Shown: positions 34,919 through 43,756, counted from the stretch's first letter. The stretch: DNA of 64,000 nucleotides from Sanguibacter suaedae (GCF_016342785.1 NZ_JAEINH010000010.1:24701-88700); one strand, 5' to 3'. The notes: generated by a model from the letters alone, not told the origin. Program-made: numbers and translations.

Positions 34919-35075
34919 GACCCCATGGTCGCAGAGCGTCCTGGTGGGGAGTTCTCCCCTCCGGCACGGTGTCCTCGGGGCGGACCCGTCGGCTATCTTG
35001 AACTGCGCACCCGACGCAGTGGGCGCGAGGGGCTGCGTCGATCGCGCCGTCCCGCACGCAGAGAGCCGGGAGAAC

Positions 35076-36233
35076 ATGCGCCACTTCGCCACCTTGAGCG
35101 CGTCCGAGATCGACCGCCTGTTCTTCCGCGCACCGGAGGACTTCGGCACGGACAGCGACCCCCACGTCCTCGCCATGGCGCTCGGCGCCACCCTGTACAG
35201 CCCCGGGACGCGCCCGCGCCTCGCGGAGGACATCGCCAAGCGAGCGGCGGCCGGTGTCGTGTCCGTCGTCGTGTGCCTCGAGGACTCGATCTCCGACGAC
35301 GACGTCCCGGCCGCCGAGCGCAACGTCGTCGCCCAGCTCCGCGCCTACGCGCAGACCGGCGCCACGGGGCCCCTCGTCTTCGTCCGGGTACGGAACCCCG
35401 AGCAGATCCCGCTCGTCGCCGACGGCCTGGGCGAGCACCTGGGGATCCTCGCGGGGTTCGTGGTCCCCAAGTTCCTCCAGGACAACGGCATCGAGTACCT
35501 CGAGGCGATCGAGGCCGTCAACGCCCGCTCCGGCCGTCGCCTGTACGCCATGCCGGTCCTCGAGTCCCCGACGCTCGCCTTCGCCGAGACGCGGAGCACC
35601 GAGCTCGCCGGCATCCAGACGGTGCTGCAGAAGTACCGGGACACGGTCCTCGCCGTCCGGATCGGTGCGACCGACCTCTCCGCCGCGTTCGGTCTGCGGC
35701 GCAACCGTGAGCTGACCATCTACCACGTCCACGTCATCGCGGCCGTCATCGCGGACATCGTCAACGTCCTCGGGCGAGCCGACGAGACCGGGTTCGTCAT
35801 CACCGGACCCGTCTGGGAGTACTTCGCCCAGCACGAGCGCCTCTTCAAGCCGCAGCTCCGCGAGACACCCTTCGCCGAGCACGACGAGGAGAAGCTGCGG
35901 CAGCGGATGATCGCCGACGACCTCGACGGGCTCATCCGCGAGGTGGTCCTCGACCAGGCGAACGGCCTCACCGGCAAGACCGTCATCCACCCCTCGCACG
36001 TCGCGGCCGTCCATGCGCTGTCCGTGGTGTCCCACGAGGAGTACGTCGACGCGTGCGACGTCCTCGCCGCGGACCGCGGTGGCGCGAAGGCGTCGGAGTA
36101 CCGGAACAAGATGAACGAGAGCAAGCCGCACCGGGCCTGGGCCACCCAGCTCCTGCGGCGCGCCCAGGTGTTCGGCGTGATCCGTGAGGACGTGAGCTTC
36201 GTGGACGTCCTCAGCGCGAGCCAGACCTCGTGA
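35076..36233 (+). CDS. HpcH/HpaI (citrate-lyase-like) TIM-barrel C-C bond lyase of Ter module
   Basis: A 385-residue protein with the citrate-lyase beta-like TIM-barrel features: VVSVVVCLEDSI near residue 70, FVRVRNPEQI, and a metal-binding Glu in PVLESPTLAF, followed by AVRIGATDLSAAFGLRR and IHPSHV near the C-terminus. It belongs to the C-C bond lyase group found next to Ter genes. It would cleave or form a C-C bond in a small-molecule pathway; the substrate is unknown. The stop overlaps the next GTG. It is the first of four coupled genes. Confidence 0.85.
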   Translation: MRHFATLSASEIDRLFFRAPEDFGTDSDPHVLAMALGATLYSPGTRPRLAEDIAKRAAAGVVSVVVCLEDSISDDDVPAAERNVVAQLRAYAQTGATGPLVFVRVRNPEQIPLVADGLGEHLGILAGFVVPKFLQDNGIEYLEAIEAVNARSGRRLYAMPVLESPTLAFAETRSTELAGIQTVLQKYRDTVLAVRIGATDLSAAFGLRRNRELTIYHVHVIAAVIADIVNVLGRADETGFVITGPVWEYFAQHERLFKPQLRETPFAEHDEEKLRQRMIADDLDGLIREVVLDQANGLTGKTVIHPSHVAAVHALSVVSHEEYVDACDVLAADRGGAKASEYRNKMNESKPHRAWATQLLRRAQVFGVIREDVSFVDVLSASQTS

Positions 36234-37834
36234 GCGCGGCGCAGGTCCCCGCCGTCGGGGAGACCGCGACGACCGCGACGGCCGCGACGACATGGACGGG
36301 GACGTGGGTCGCGGACCGCCTGGGCATCGGGGTCGAGACCGTGGACGCGCCCGTAGGGGTGCCGCTCGACGCGCTCGTCGGGCTCGCGGTCCGCCGCAAC
36401 CCGCGGCGCGCCCACCTGCTCGTGTCCACGGTCCTCGGGAAGCACGTGCCCACGTCCCCGACCGTCGTCCACCAGGCGGGTGTGCTCCTCGGGCACCTCG
36501 TCGCCGATGTCGTCGCGGGCAGCGGCACCGTGCCCGACGCCGCACGCGCCGCCGGTCTCGCCGACGCCCTGCGCGACGCCCTCGGGGCGACCGGCCCTCG
36601 GACCGTCGCGGCGGCGCGACGCTTCGCGGACGCCGTCGCCGCCAGCGCCCCGCGCGCAGCCTCCGGCGACCCGCTGCACCTGCTCGCGGGGACGGCCGTC
36701 CTCGGGTACGCCGAGACCGCCACCGCCCTCGGGCACAGCGTCGCCCGCGCCCTCGGCGTCCCGTCGGTGCACTCCACCCGTCGCCCGGTCGACGGAGTGA
36801 CGCCCGCAGCCGGTTTCGCCGAGGAGCACTCGCACGCGACCGACCACCTCGTGCTCCCCGAGGACCCCCGCCTGCTCGACCGCGCCAGCACCCTCGTGCT
36901 CGTCGACGACGAGATCTCCACCGGGCGCACCGCGCTCAACACCATCGCCGCGCTGGACGCCGTCCGGCACCGCGAGCGCTACGTCGTCGCAGCCCTCATC
37001 GACCTGCGGTCCGCCGCCGACCGCGGCACGTTCGCGGCGCTCTCCGAGAGGCTCGGGGTGCGGATCGACGTCGTGGCGCTCGCGTCCGGCACCATCACGC
37101 TCCCGGACGGTCTCCTCGAGCGGGCGGCGTCGCTCGTCGCGTCGGTGACCGCGACGCCGGTCGCGCCCGCCGGTCCGTCCGCACCGGATGCCGTCCCCGC
37201 CTCCGCGGGGCCCGACGGCGGGGCGCGCGGCCTCGCGCCGCGCGAGGTCCCCACCTGGGGTGCGGGCGTGCGCGACGGCGGACGCCACGGGTTCACGCCC
37301 GCCGACGAGACCACCCTCGAGGCGGCTGCGACCGCCGCGGCCGAGAGCCTGCGGTCCTCCCTCACCGGCGACCGGGTCCTCGTCCTCGGGTTCGAGGAGC
37401 TCATGTACGCGCCCCTCCTCCTCGGCCGGGCCCTCGAGTCGCTCGCCTCCGGCACGACCGGGCCGGGCTCGGCGCCCGGCCCGGCGCTCGAGGTGCGCTG
37501 CTCCACGACCACCCGGTCACCGGTCCTCGCCGTCGACGAGGCGGGGTACGCCCTGCGCACCACCCTGGAGTTCCCCGCGCACGACGACCCCGCCGACGGA
37601 CCGGGACCGCGGTTCGCGCACAACGTCGCACCCGGGACGGACCCGACGCGACGGTTCACCGACATCGTCCTCGTCGTCGACTCCGTCGGGGACACCCCTG
37701 AGCTCCGGGCTCCGGGCGGGCTCCTCGACCGGCTCGCCGAGAGCTGCGACCAGGTGCACCTCGCCGTCGTCCCGTCGTACGTCCCCGCCCAGCGCACCAG
37801 AACCAGCCCCACCACCGAGGAGCACACCCTGTGA
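36230..37834 (+). CDS. Phosphoribosyltransferase with C-terminal TRSP domain (Ter module)
   Basis: A 534-residue protein. The N-terminal part (about 1-300) has a PRTase core with the PRPP loop LVLVDDEISTGRTALNTIAA around residues 220-235. A low-complexity Ala/Pro spacer (about 310-340) leads to the TRSP domain (about 360-534), including VLVLGFEELMYAPLLLGRAL and EVRCSTTTRSPVL. This pair of domains is known from Ter-linked operons. It is predicted to attach or remove a ribosyl-phosphate unit. The GTG overlaps the preceding stop (GTGA), and its own stop overlaps the next GTG. The metabolite is unknown. Confidence 0.85.
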   Translation: MSAAQVPAVGETATTATAATTWTGTWVADRLGIGVETVDAPVGVPLDALVGLAVRRNPRRAHLLVSTVLGKHVPTSPTVVHQAGVLLGHLVADVVAGSGTVPDAARAAGLADALRDALGATGPRTVAAARRFADAVAASAPRAASGDPLHLLAGTAVLGYAETATALGHSVARALGVPSVHSTRRPVDGVTPAAGFAEEHSHATDHLVLPEDPRLLDRASTLVLVDDEISTGRTALNTIAALDAVRHRERYVVAALIDLRSAADRGTFAALSERLGVRIDVVALASGTITLPDGLLERAASLVASVTATPVAPAGPSAPDAVPASAGPDGGARGLAPREVPTWGAGVRDGGRHGFTPADETTLEAAATAAAESLRSSLTGDRVLVLGFEELMYAPLLLGRALESLASGTTGPGSAPGPALEVRCSTTTRSPVLAVDEAGYALRTTLEFPAHDDPADGPGPRFAHNVAPGTDPTRRFTDIVLVVDSVGDTPELRAPGGLLDRLAESCDQVHLAVVPSYVPAQRTRTSPTTEEHTL

Positions 37835-39093
37835 CCGTCGAGACAGCACCGAGCTCCGCACCGCACGCCACCCGGGGTGGCGACGCGACCGCGCTGCCCG
37901 CGCCGCTCCACGGCCCCACCTTCGGGTCCTACGGGGCGCACGAGGTCGAGTGGCTCCTCAGCGACCTCTCCGACGTCGAGCTCGAGGCCCCCACCGAGGA
38001 GCGCGAGGAGGCCATCCAGTCCGGTGGCGCCCACTACGCCGAGTCCCTCCCCGTGGAGTACCAGCCCACCCCCGAGTACCAGGACCTCTTCCACAGCGCC
38101 CTGCGCGCGTCGGCCGCGCGGCTCGCCCACGCGGTGGGCGTCGTCACCGAGCTCGCGCTCGCGGAGCGCGGGGAGCGCACCGTCCTCGTGTCGTTGGCCC
38201 GCGCCGGGACGCCCGTCGGCATCCTCATGAAGCGGTGGGCCAGCTACGCGCACGGCCTGACGCTCCCGCACTACGCGGCGAGCATCGTCCGTGGACGGGG
38301 CATCGACGAGGTCGCCCTCGCGTACCTCGCCCAGCACCACGACCCGGCGGACGTGCTGTTCGTCGACGGGTGGACGGGCAAGGGGGCCATCGCACGCGAG
38401 CTCGACGCGGCCGTGGAGCGCGCGAACGCGGCGCTCGGCCTGGGGGAGCGCGGCTTCTCCGGTGAGCCGGCGGTCCTCGCCGACCCCGGGCACTGCGTCC
38501 GGCTCTTCGGGACGCGCGAGGACTACCTCATCCCGTCGGCGTGCCTGAACTCCACGGTCTCCGGCCTCGTGTCGCGGACGGTGCTCAACGACCGGCTCAT
38601 CGGTCCCGGCATGTTCCACGGCGCCAAGTTCTACGCCGACCTCGCGGACGCGGACGTCTCGGCGGAGTTCCTCGACGTCGTGAGCGCCCAGTTCTCCGAG
38701 GTGGCCGACACCGTGCGGGCCGACGTGGCGGCGCGGCAGGACGCTCCCGAGCCGGACGTCACCTGGGCCGGGTGGGCCGCGGTCGAGCAGATCAGCGAGT
38801 CCTACGGTCTCGGCGACGTGAACCTCGTGAAGCCTGGCGTGGGGGAGACCACGCGGGTGCTGCTGCGTCGCGTCCCGTGGAAGGTCCTCGTGCGTGCGGA
38901 CGCCGCCGCCGAGCTCGGCCACGTGCGCCTGCTCGCCGAGCAGCGGGGCGTCGACGTGGAGGAGGTCGCCGATCTCCCGTACAGCTGCGTGGGACTGATC
39001 CACCCGCGGTTCACGCGCGGGGCGACGGGAGCGGACGGGACGGCGGCGGCCGACGCCGCCCCGGTCGAGCAGGGCGAGGTGGCTTCCAGGTGA
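37831..39093 (+). CDS. StiP/PRTase-type protein with PELOTA RNA-binding domain (Ter module)
   Basis: A 420-residue protein. The N-terminal 300 residues contain ERTVLVSLARAGTPVGILMK, a PRTase-like core, DVLFVDGWTGKGAI, which resembles a PRPP loop, and SACLNSTVSGLVSRTVL. This is the domain once called cysteine protease StiP and now grouped with phosphoribosyltransferases. The C-terminal part (about 320-400, WKVLVRADAAAELGHVRLLA, VEEVADLPYSCVGLIHPR) matches the PELOTA-type RNA-binding domain. It therefore may act on, or sense, a nucleoside or RNA. It is coupled by 4-base overlaps on both sides. The annotation as a protease should be doubted. Confidence 0.8.
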   Translation: MTVETAPSSAPHATRGGDATALPAPLHGPTFGSYGAHEVEWLLSDLSDVELEAPTEEREEAIQSGGAHYAESLPVEYQPTPEYQDLFHSALRASAARLAHAVGVVTELALAERGERTVLVSLARAGTPVGILMKRWASYAHGLTLPHYAASIVRGRGIDEVALAYLAQHHDPADVLFVDGWTGKGAIARELDAAVERANAALGLGERGFSGEPAVLADPGHCVRLFGTREDYLIPSACLNSTVSGLVSRTVLNDRLIGPGMFHGAKFYADLADADVSAEFLDVVSAQFSEVADTVRADVAARQDAPEPDVTWAGWAAVEQISESYGLGDVNLVKPGVGETTRVLLRRVPWKVLVRADAAAELGHVRLLAEQRGVDVEEVADLPYSCVGLIHPRFTRGATGADGTAAADAAPVEQGEVASR

Positions 39094-39974
39094 GCCGCAC
39101 CACCGCTCGGACCGCCGACGTGCGCCGGGCCGCCGACGCCGTGCTGCCCGTGGTGGCGGCGTGCGACCTCGACCGGACGCTCGTCTACTCGCGCAAGGCC
39201 GCGCGGCTCGGCCTCCCCGACGGTACCCACGAGGAGCTCGTGCGGGACCTCGCCTGCGTGGAGATCTACGAGAGCGAACCCCTCTCCTACGTGACGCAGG
39301 CTGCGCACCGCACCGTCGAGGCCCTCGCGCGGACCGGGGCGCTCGTCCCGGCGACCACACGGACCCGGGCGCAGTACGAGCGCATCATGCTGCCCGGGCC
39401 GCAGGCGCCGTACGCGGTGACCGCGAACGGCGGGTTCCTCCTCGTCGACGGCGTGGCCGACCAGGCGTGGACCGACCGGGTCACGCGGGTCCTCGCCGAG
39501 TCGTCGCACCCGTTCGCCGAGGTCGAGGGCTACATGGCGTCCGTGTTCAAGCCGGAGTGGACGTCCAAGCTGCGCAGCGCCGAGGGCCTCTTCTGCTACG
39601 CGGTGGTGCGCCGGCAGCACCTGCCCGAGGGGTTCGTCGACGAGGTCGCCGACTGGGCGCGGGCCCACGGGTGGAGGGCGTCGCTCCAGGGCCGCAAGCT
39701 CTACGTCGTCCCCGACGAGCTGCGCAAGGGCGCGGCCGTCGCCGAGGTGGCGCGCCGCACGGACGCGCACACGGTGGTCGCGGCCGGCGACTCGCTGCTC
39801 GACGCGGAGATGCTCGAGTCCGCCACGCGTGCGATCCGGCCCGCCCACGGCGAGCTGCACGACGTCGGCTGGACCACGCCGGGCCTCACGGTCACGGGCG
39901 CGGCAGGCGCGGCGGCCGGTGAGGAGATCGCGTCCTGGCTGCTGGCTCAGGTGACGGAAGGGGCGGCAGGCTAG
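39090..39974 (+). CDS. HAD-family phosphatase (Ter module)
   Basis: A 294-residue HAD-superfamily hydrolase. Motif I is CDLDRTLVYS (nucleophile Asp near residue 26). A Thr-rich TTRTRAQYE segment stands for motif II. Lys in KLYVVPDELRKGAAV is motif III, and AAGDSLLDAEML is motif IV. The cap insert resembles the Cof/sucrose-phosphatase type. It would dephosphorylate the product of the pathway. The GTG overlaps the preceding stop. It closes the four-gene module and is followed by a hairpin. Confidence 0.85.
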   Translation: MSRTTARTADVRRAADAVLPVVAACDLDRTLVYSRKAARLGLPDGTHEELVRDLACVEIYESEPLSYVTQAAHRTVEALARTGALVPATTRTRAQYERIMLPGPQAPYAVTANGGFLLVDGVADQAWTDRVTRVLAESSHPFAEVEGYMASVFKPEWTSKLRSAEGLFCYAVVRRQHLPEGFVDEVADWARAHGWRASLQGRKLYVVPDELRKGAAVAEVARRTDAHTVVAAGDSLLDAEMLESATRAIRPAHGELHDVGWTTPGLTVTGAAGAAAGEEIASWLLAQVTEGAAG

Positions 39975-40000
39975 CTGCCGCGGGCGGCGACCCACCGGAG

Positions 40001-40030
40001 CACCCCGCCCGCCCGAGGGCGAGCGGGGTG
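40001..40030 (+). terminator. Terminator after the Ter biosynthetic module
   Basis: CACCCCGCCCGCCC pairs with GGGCGAGCGGGGTG, 13 of 14 positions, with a two-base loop. The rest of the gap to 40258 shows no clear feature apart from the promoter of the downstream channel gene. Confidence 0.6.
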
Positions 40031-40258
40031 GGAGCTGCTCCGTCTCGCCCGCACAGTGCGTGGCGGAGCAGTGGGCCTGCGCCCGGACGGAGCTCTCGCA
40101 CCCGTCGACTCCATAAGGTGGTCGCATCACCGGGCCGGAGAACCGGCCGCAGTGGCTGCATCGCCAGTGTTGCACCGGTTGTGGGACCTCGCCACCGGAA
40201 CGGGCGCCCCGGACCTTCCGTCAGGCGACGTCCAGGATCATCGGCCTAGCCTGGACCG

Positions 40259-41725
40259 ATGCCCCCAGAGACAGACCTCACCGAGGCCACCAACGTGGCC
40301 GTCACAGCCATCGCCGTCGTCGGCGCGGTCGTCGCCGCGTTCCTCGTCGGTGCCATCATCTCCGGCGTGGTCCGGCGCGCCGGTCGTAACAACTGGCTCC
40401 TGCGCGACCTCTCCACCCGGATGCGTCGCCCGCTGCGTGCCGTCCTCGTCGTCGTCGGTGTGTGGCTGGCCGTCCGCCTCGCCACGGACTCCGCGCACTC
40501 CTGGCGCGCGGGCGTCGAGCACCTCCTGCTCATCCTCTTCATCGTGGTGGGGGCGTGGTTCGTCGGGTCCCTCGCGTTCGTCGTCGAGGACGGGATCCTC
40601 AAGCGGTACCGCACCGACACGGCGGACAACAGGCACGCCCGACGCGTGCGCACCCAGATCATCGTGGTCCGGCGCCTCACGGTCGCGGTCATCGTCATCT
40701 GCGGGTTCGCGGGCATCCTCCTGACGTTTCCCGCCGCCCGCGCCGCCGGTGCCAGCCTCCTCGCGTCCGCGGGACTCGTGTCCATCGTCGCCGGTCTCGC
40801 GGCGCAGACGGCGCTGGGGAACGTGTTCGCCGGCATGCAGATCGCGTTCACGGACGCCATCCGCGTGGACGACGTCGTGGTCCTCGAGGGCGAGTGGGGT
40901 CGCATCGAGGAGATCACCATGACGTACGTGGTGGTGCACATCTGGGACGACCGTCGTCTGATCCTGCCCTGCACCTACTTCACCACCACTCCCTTCGAGA
41001 ACTGGACCAGGCGGGCGGCGGAGCTGCTCGGGACAGTCGAGATCGACCTCGACTGGGACGTCCCCCTCGCCGAGATGCGCGCCGAGCTCACGCGGCTCCT
41101 CGACTCGACGCCGCTCTGGGACGAGCGCGTCGGCGTCCTCCAGGTGACTGAGGCCACCCACGGCTTCGTGCGGGTGCGCGCCATGGCGAGCGCCCAGGAC
41201 GCCGGGACGCTCTTCGACCTGCGCTGCTACCTGCGTGAAGGCCTCGTCGAGTGGTTGCAGCGCGAGGCCCCGCAGGCCAAGCCGCGCACCCGCCTGCTCG
41301 GTGCCGACGGTGCCGTCGAGGCGCCGCTGAGCGTCACCGACGAGGACGACCGCCCCGGCGGCGCGCGACCCGGGAAGGGGCCTGCCGGGGAGCGGAAGAA
41401 GAAGGCCACGCAGAAGGCCCCCGAGCGCATCCCCGTGCGGGTCGCGCGACCCGGGCTGCGCATGCGCCTGAGCGAGCCGTCGCGTGGCCCGCACCCCACC
41501 GCCGAGGTCGAGGAGACCCAGGTCATGAGCCCCGCCGCAGGGCTGTTCACCGGGAGCGCGGACGCCCAGCAGCGGTCCAAGGCGTTCTCCGGACCCGGCC
41601 AGGAGGTCATCGACGAGCGCGAGCGCACCGCCCAGATCCAGCGCGTGGAGGACGAGGAGGGCGACGTGCGTGCCGGCGAGGTCGACGGCCGTCGTGCGCC
41701 TGCGGAGGAGGGCGGGCGCGAGTAG
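40259..41725 (+). CDS. Mechanosensitive ion channel of the MscS family
   Basis: A 488-residue membrane protein. Four transmembrane helices (about 12-32, 60-80, 85-110 and 140-165) precede the MscS core: the Gly/Ala-rich pore helix ASAGLVSIVAGLAAQTALGN, then FAGMQIAFTDAIRVDDVV and EGEWGRIEEITMTYVVV. A long charged C-terminal tail (about 350-488) has basic KKKATQK and acidic stretches and probably lies in the cytoplasm. The channel would release solutes on hypoosmotic shock. The ATG is not preceded by a strong ribosome-binding site. The stop lies 54 bases before the ATG of the regulator gene. Confidence 0.9.
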   Translation: MPPETDLTEATNVAVTAIAVVGAVVAAFLVGAIISGVVRRAGRNNWLLRDLSTRMRRPLRAVLVVVGVWLAVRLATDSAHSWRAGVEHLLLILFIVVGAWFVGSLAFVVEDGILKRYRTDTADNRHARRVRTQIIVVRRLTVAVIVICGFAGILLTFPAARAAGASLLASAGLVSIVAGLAAQTALGNVFAGMQIAFTDAIRVDDVVVLEGEWGRIEEITMTYVVVHIWDDRRLILPCTYFTTTPFENWTRRAAELLGTVEIDLDWDVPLAEMRAELTRLLDSTPLWDERVGVLQVTEATHGFVRVRAMASAQDAGTLFDLRCYLREGLVEWLQREAPQAKPRTRLLGADGAVEAPLSVTDEDDRPGGARPGKGPAGERKKKATQKAPERIPVRVARPGLRMRLSEPSRGPHPTAEVEETQVMSPAAGLFTGSADAQQRSKAFSGPGQEVIDERERTAQIQRVEDEEGDVRAGEVDGRRAPAEEGGRE

Positions 41726-41779
41726 GGTGGCCCTGGGGTCAAGCAGCGGCCGTCACGGCACTGTGCGACAGGACTCATC

Positions 41780-42678
41780 ATGGACACGCTGGCCACCGGA
41801 TCGCCGCGCTGACCGTCGGTACCGAGCAGGCGTTCGGCACCTACCGCCTGGACCTCGTGACGGACACCTGGTGGTGGTCCGACGAGGTCTACGAGATCTA
41901 CGGGTTCGAGCCTCACGAGGTCGTCCCGTCCGGTGACCTCGTCCTCGCCCACGTCGTGGCCGAGGACCGAGGATCCGTGGAGGTCGCGGTCGAGGCTCTG
42001 CGGAGCTCGGGCGCGGCGTTCAGCCGGGTGCACCGGATCGTCGACGCGCGCGGTGTGGAGCGCACGCTCGTCCTCACCGGCCGGTGGGAGGATCCTGACG
42101 GGCCGACGTCGGCCTGCATCTCCGGGACCATCATCGACCTCACCGAGACCCAGCACGAGGCCGCGCAGCGGGAGGCCGCCGAGTCGATCCGCGCCGCTGC
42201 GGGCTCGCGCGCTGCGATCGAGCAGGCCAAGGGCATCCTCATGGCTGCGTTCGGGCTGAGCGAGGACGAGGCGTTCGGGATGCTCAAGCAGCGGTCCAAC
42301 GAGGCGAACGTCAAGCTCCGAGAGCTCGCCGAAGGTCTCGTGGCGGCGGCGAGCAGCGGCAGGGGCGACGGGGTGCCGCAGCTGGGTGACCAAGGTGCCG
42401 TGTCCGGTCGACGCACCTACCGGCTCGTCGACCGGCACGGGACCGAGGTGTACAGGGAGACCAGCCGCGCCGAGGACATCGCGATCGCCCTCGCCGCCCG
42501 GGACTTCCTCGACATCGCCGTGTCCGTGGCGCGCGACGAGGCGCTGTGGATCCAGACGCGCTCCGCGGACGGGGAGTGGGTCACCGCCGGCGAGGTCCCG
42601 TGGGTGGCCTCCGGTCCAGCGCCCCTCAGCTCGGGGACGAGTGCTGCTCGGCCTCCTGCTGCGCGTCAGCGAGGGTGA
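41780..42678 (+). CDS. PAS-ANTAR regulator, start region apparently frameshifted
   Basis: The intact frame encodes a PAS domain (AFGTYRLDLVTDTWWWSDEV, YEIYGF) and an ANTAR RNA-binding domain (AIEQAKGILMAAFGLSEDEA, FGMLKQRSNEANVKLRELAE), then an unrecognised C-terminal region of about 95 residues. ANTAR proteins bind paired hexaloop RNA hairpins and stop termination. The ATG at 41780 has AGGA six bases upstream, but its frame closes at a TGA at 41810. The PAS frame has no ATG or GTG until 41857, inside the PAS domain. One extra base near 41798-41801 would join them, so a sequencing error or a real frameshift is likely. CTG at 41809 is another possible start. Confidence 0.7.
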
Positions 42679-42826
42679 GCCACTCCTGCCCCTGCTCACG
42701 CTCCGTGAGCGACGGGGGCACCGTGTCCCACGTGAACTTCCATCGGCCGTCGTACTTCTTCACCGTGTAGACCCGGTGCTCGGTCGACGCCGTCCACACG
42801 TCCTTCGACTGCTCGTGCCACTTCAC
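42626..42826 (-). CDS. Small Trp/Lys-rich protein, antisense-overlapping the PAS-ANTAR 3' end
   Basis: A 66-residue hydrophilic protein (VYTVKKYDGRWKFTWDTVPP) with a composition unlike a chance GC-rich frame: five Lys, five Trp. The GTG is preceded by AGGAGGA at five bases, the strongest ribosome-binding site nearby. Its 3' end overlaps the tail of the convergent PAS-ANTAR gene by 53 bases. No family was recognised. It may resemble small DUF2188-like proteins, but that is uncertain. Confidence 0.65.
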   Translation of the reverse strand: MKWHEQSKDVWTASTEHRVYTVKKYDGRWKFTWDTVPPSLTEREQGQEWLTLADAQQEAEQHSSPS

Positions 42827-42983
42827 GCGGTCCTCCTCGTGCCGTCGTCCGCCGGTCCGTCCCGACCGTAGCGCGGCATGCGGTCCGACGCTCGGCGTGA
42901 GGTGTCCTCGCCCTCACGGCCCGGGCGCAGCGCTCGACGGGCATCAGGTCCGCGCGTGGTGTGCCCCTCGGCTGCGCGGCCCG

Positions 42984-43050
42984 GCGGGGCGTGCTCCTGT
43001 GGACGGGGCGGCGCCTCGAGCGCACGCCCCGTCCACGAGAGCACGCCCCG
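42984..43050. repeat. Dispersed palindromic repeat, family B, copy 2
   Basis: The best-paired copy. The left arm GGGGCGTGCTCCTGTGGACG is the near-complement of the right arm beginning CGTCCACGAGAGCACGCCCC. The outer 11 bases (GGGGCGTGCTC) and inner GTGGACGGGGCG pair perfectly. It lies between two minus-strand genes in a 284-base gap (42827-43110) with no other evident content. Confidence 0.75.
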
Positions 43051-43110
43051 TGTGAGGTCGTTCGGGGCCGTGCTGTGTCCTGTGGGGTCGGGGGTGTCAG
43101 GTGTCAGGGG

Positions 43111-43668
43111 TCATCGGAGCCAGGTCTGGCGGCCGATGACTCTCGCCCACGGGCGGCCGGCGCCCCATGTGTCGCCGGCGGCGGTCGCTGCGAGGGCGAC
43201 GAGCGCGACGACGTACACGAGGTGCTGGTCGACGAGGGGGTTGTTGCTGCCCGGTCCGAAGGGCCAGCTCGCGAGGTAGATGGGGAGCATGAGGAACGCG
43301 CCGGCCACGGCGGCGACGCGCAGCCCGATGCCGATGACGAGCGCGAGCCCGACGCCGAGCATGCCGAGCATGAAGAGCCAGTCGGACACGGGGCTCGCCA
43401 TCGATGCGAGGAGGTCCTTGGTCGGCCCCTTGACGGCGTCGGACTGCAGGTATCCCTGACTCGGTGTCCCACCGGCGATCCACGCCCGGTCGCGCGGGGT
43501 GGCGTAGCCGAGGCCGAAGGTCTTGTCGAGGAAGGGCCAGAGGAACACCAGGCCGAGGACGATGCGGAGGGCGGCGAGGGACCGCGCTCCCACACGTCCT
43601 GTGGTGTCGTGGGTGTGATCGACGGTGGGACGCTCGTCCGTCCGGACCGCGAGTGGTGTGGTCGTCAT
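43111..43668 (-). CDS. DoxX-family membrane protein
   Basis: A 185-residue protein with a hydrophilic N-terminus of about 30 residues and four transmembrane helices. ALRIVLGLVFLWPFLDKTFG opens the first helix, WLFMLGMLGVGLALVIGIGL the second, and LMLPIYLASWPFGPGSNN the loop before the last. This matches DoxX/DoxD-like proteins, which in actinobacteria associate with membrane oxidoreductase complexes. The ATG was chosen as the frame's first with a plausible upstream region; the ribosome site is weak. Confidence 0.82.
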   Translation of the reverse strand: MTTTPLAVRTDERPTVDHTHDTTGRVGARSLAALRIVLGLVFLWPFLDKTFGLGYATPRDRAWIAGGTPSQGYLQSDAVKGPTKDLLASMASPVSDWLFMLGMLGVGLALVIGIGLRVAAVAGAFLMLPIYLASWPFGPGSNNPLVDQHLVYVVALVALAATAAGDTWGAGRPWARVIGRQTWLR

Positions 43669-43728
43669 CGCACCAGGGTGATGCACATCACAGACGTATG
43701 CCACGACTCGGGCACTGCTGAAACGTTT

Positions 43729-43756
43729 GGGCAGTGGGCAGTGGGCAGTGGGCAGT
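43729..43756. repeat. Short tandem repeat, four copies of GGGCAGT
   Basis: Four perfect 7-base copies, then a diverged GGGCTGC. They lie between the DoxX and DUF1294 genes, about 60 bases upstream of the DoxX start. Such arrays can change length by slippage and may affect promoter spacing. Confidence 0.85.

Noticed and set aside
37831..39093. Annotation as cysteine protease StiP
   Set aside because: The visible motifs and the Ter neighbours fit a phosphoribosyltransferase-like domain with a PELOTA domain. No Cys-His-Asp protease arrangement was evident.
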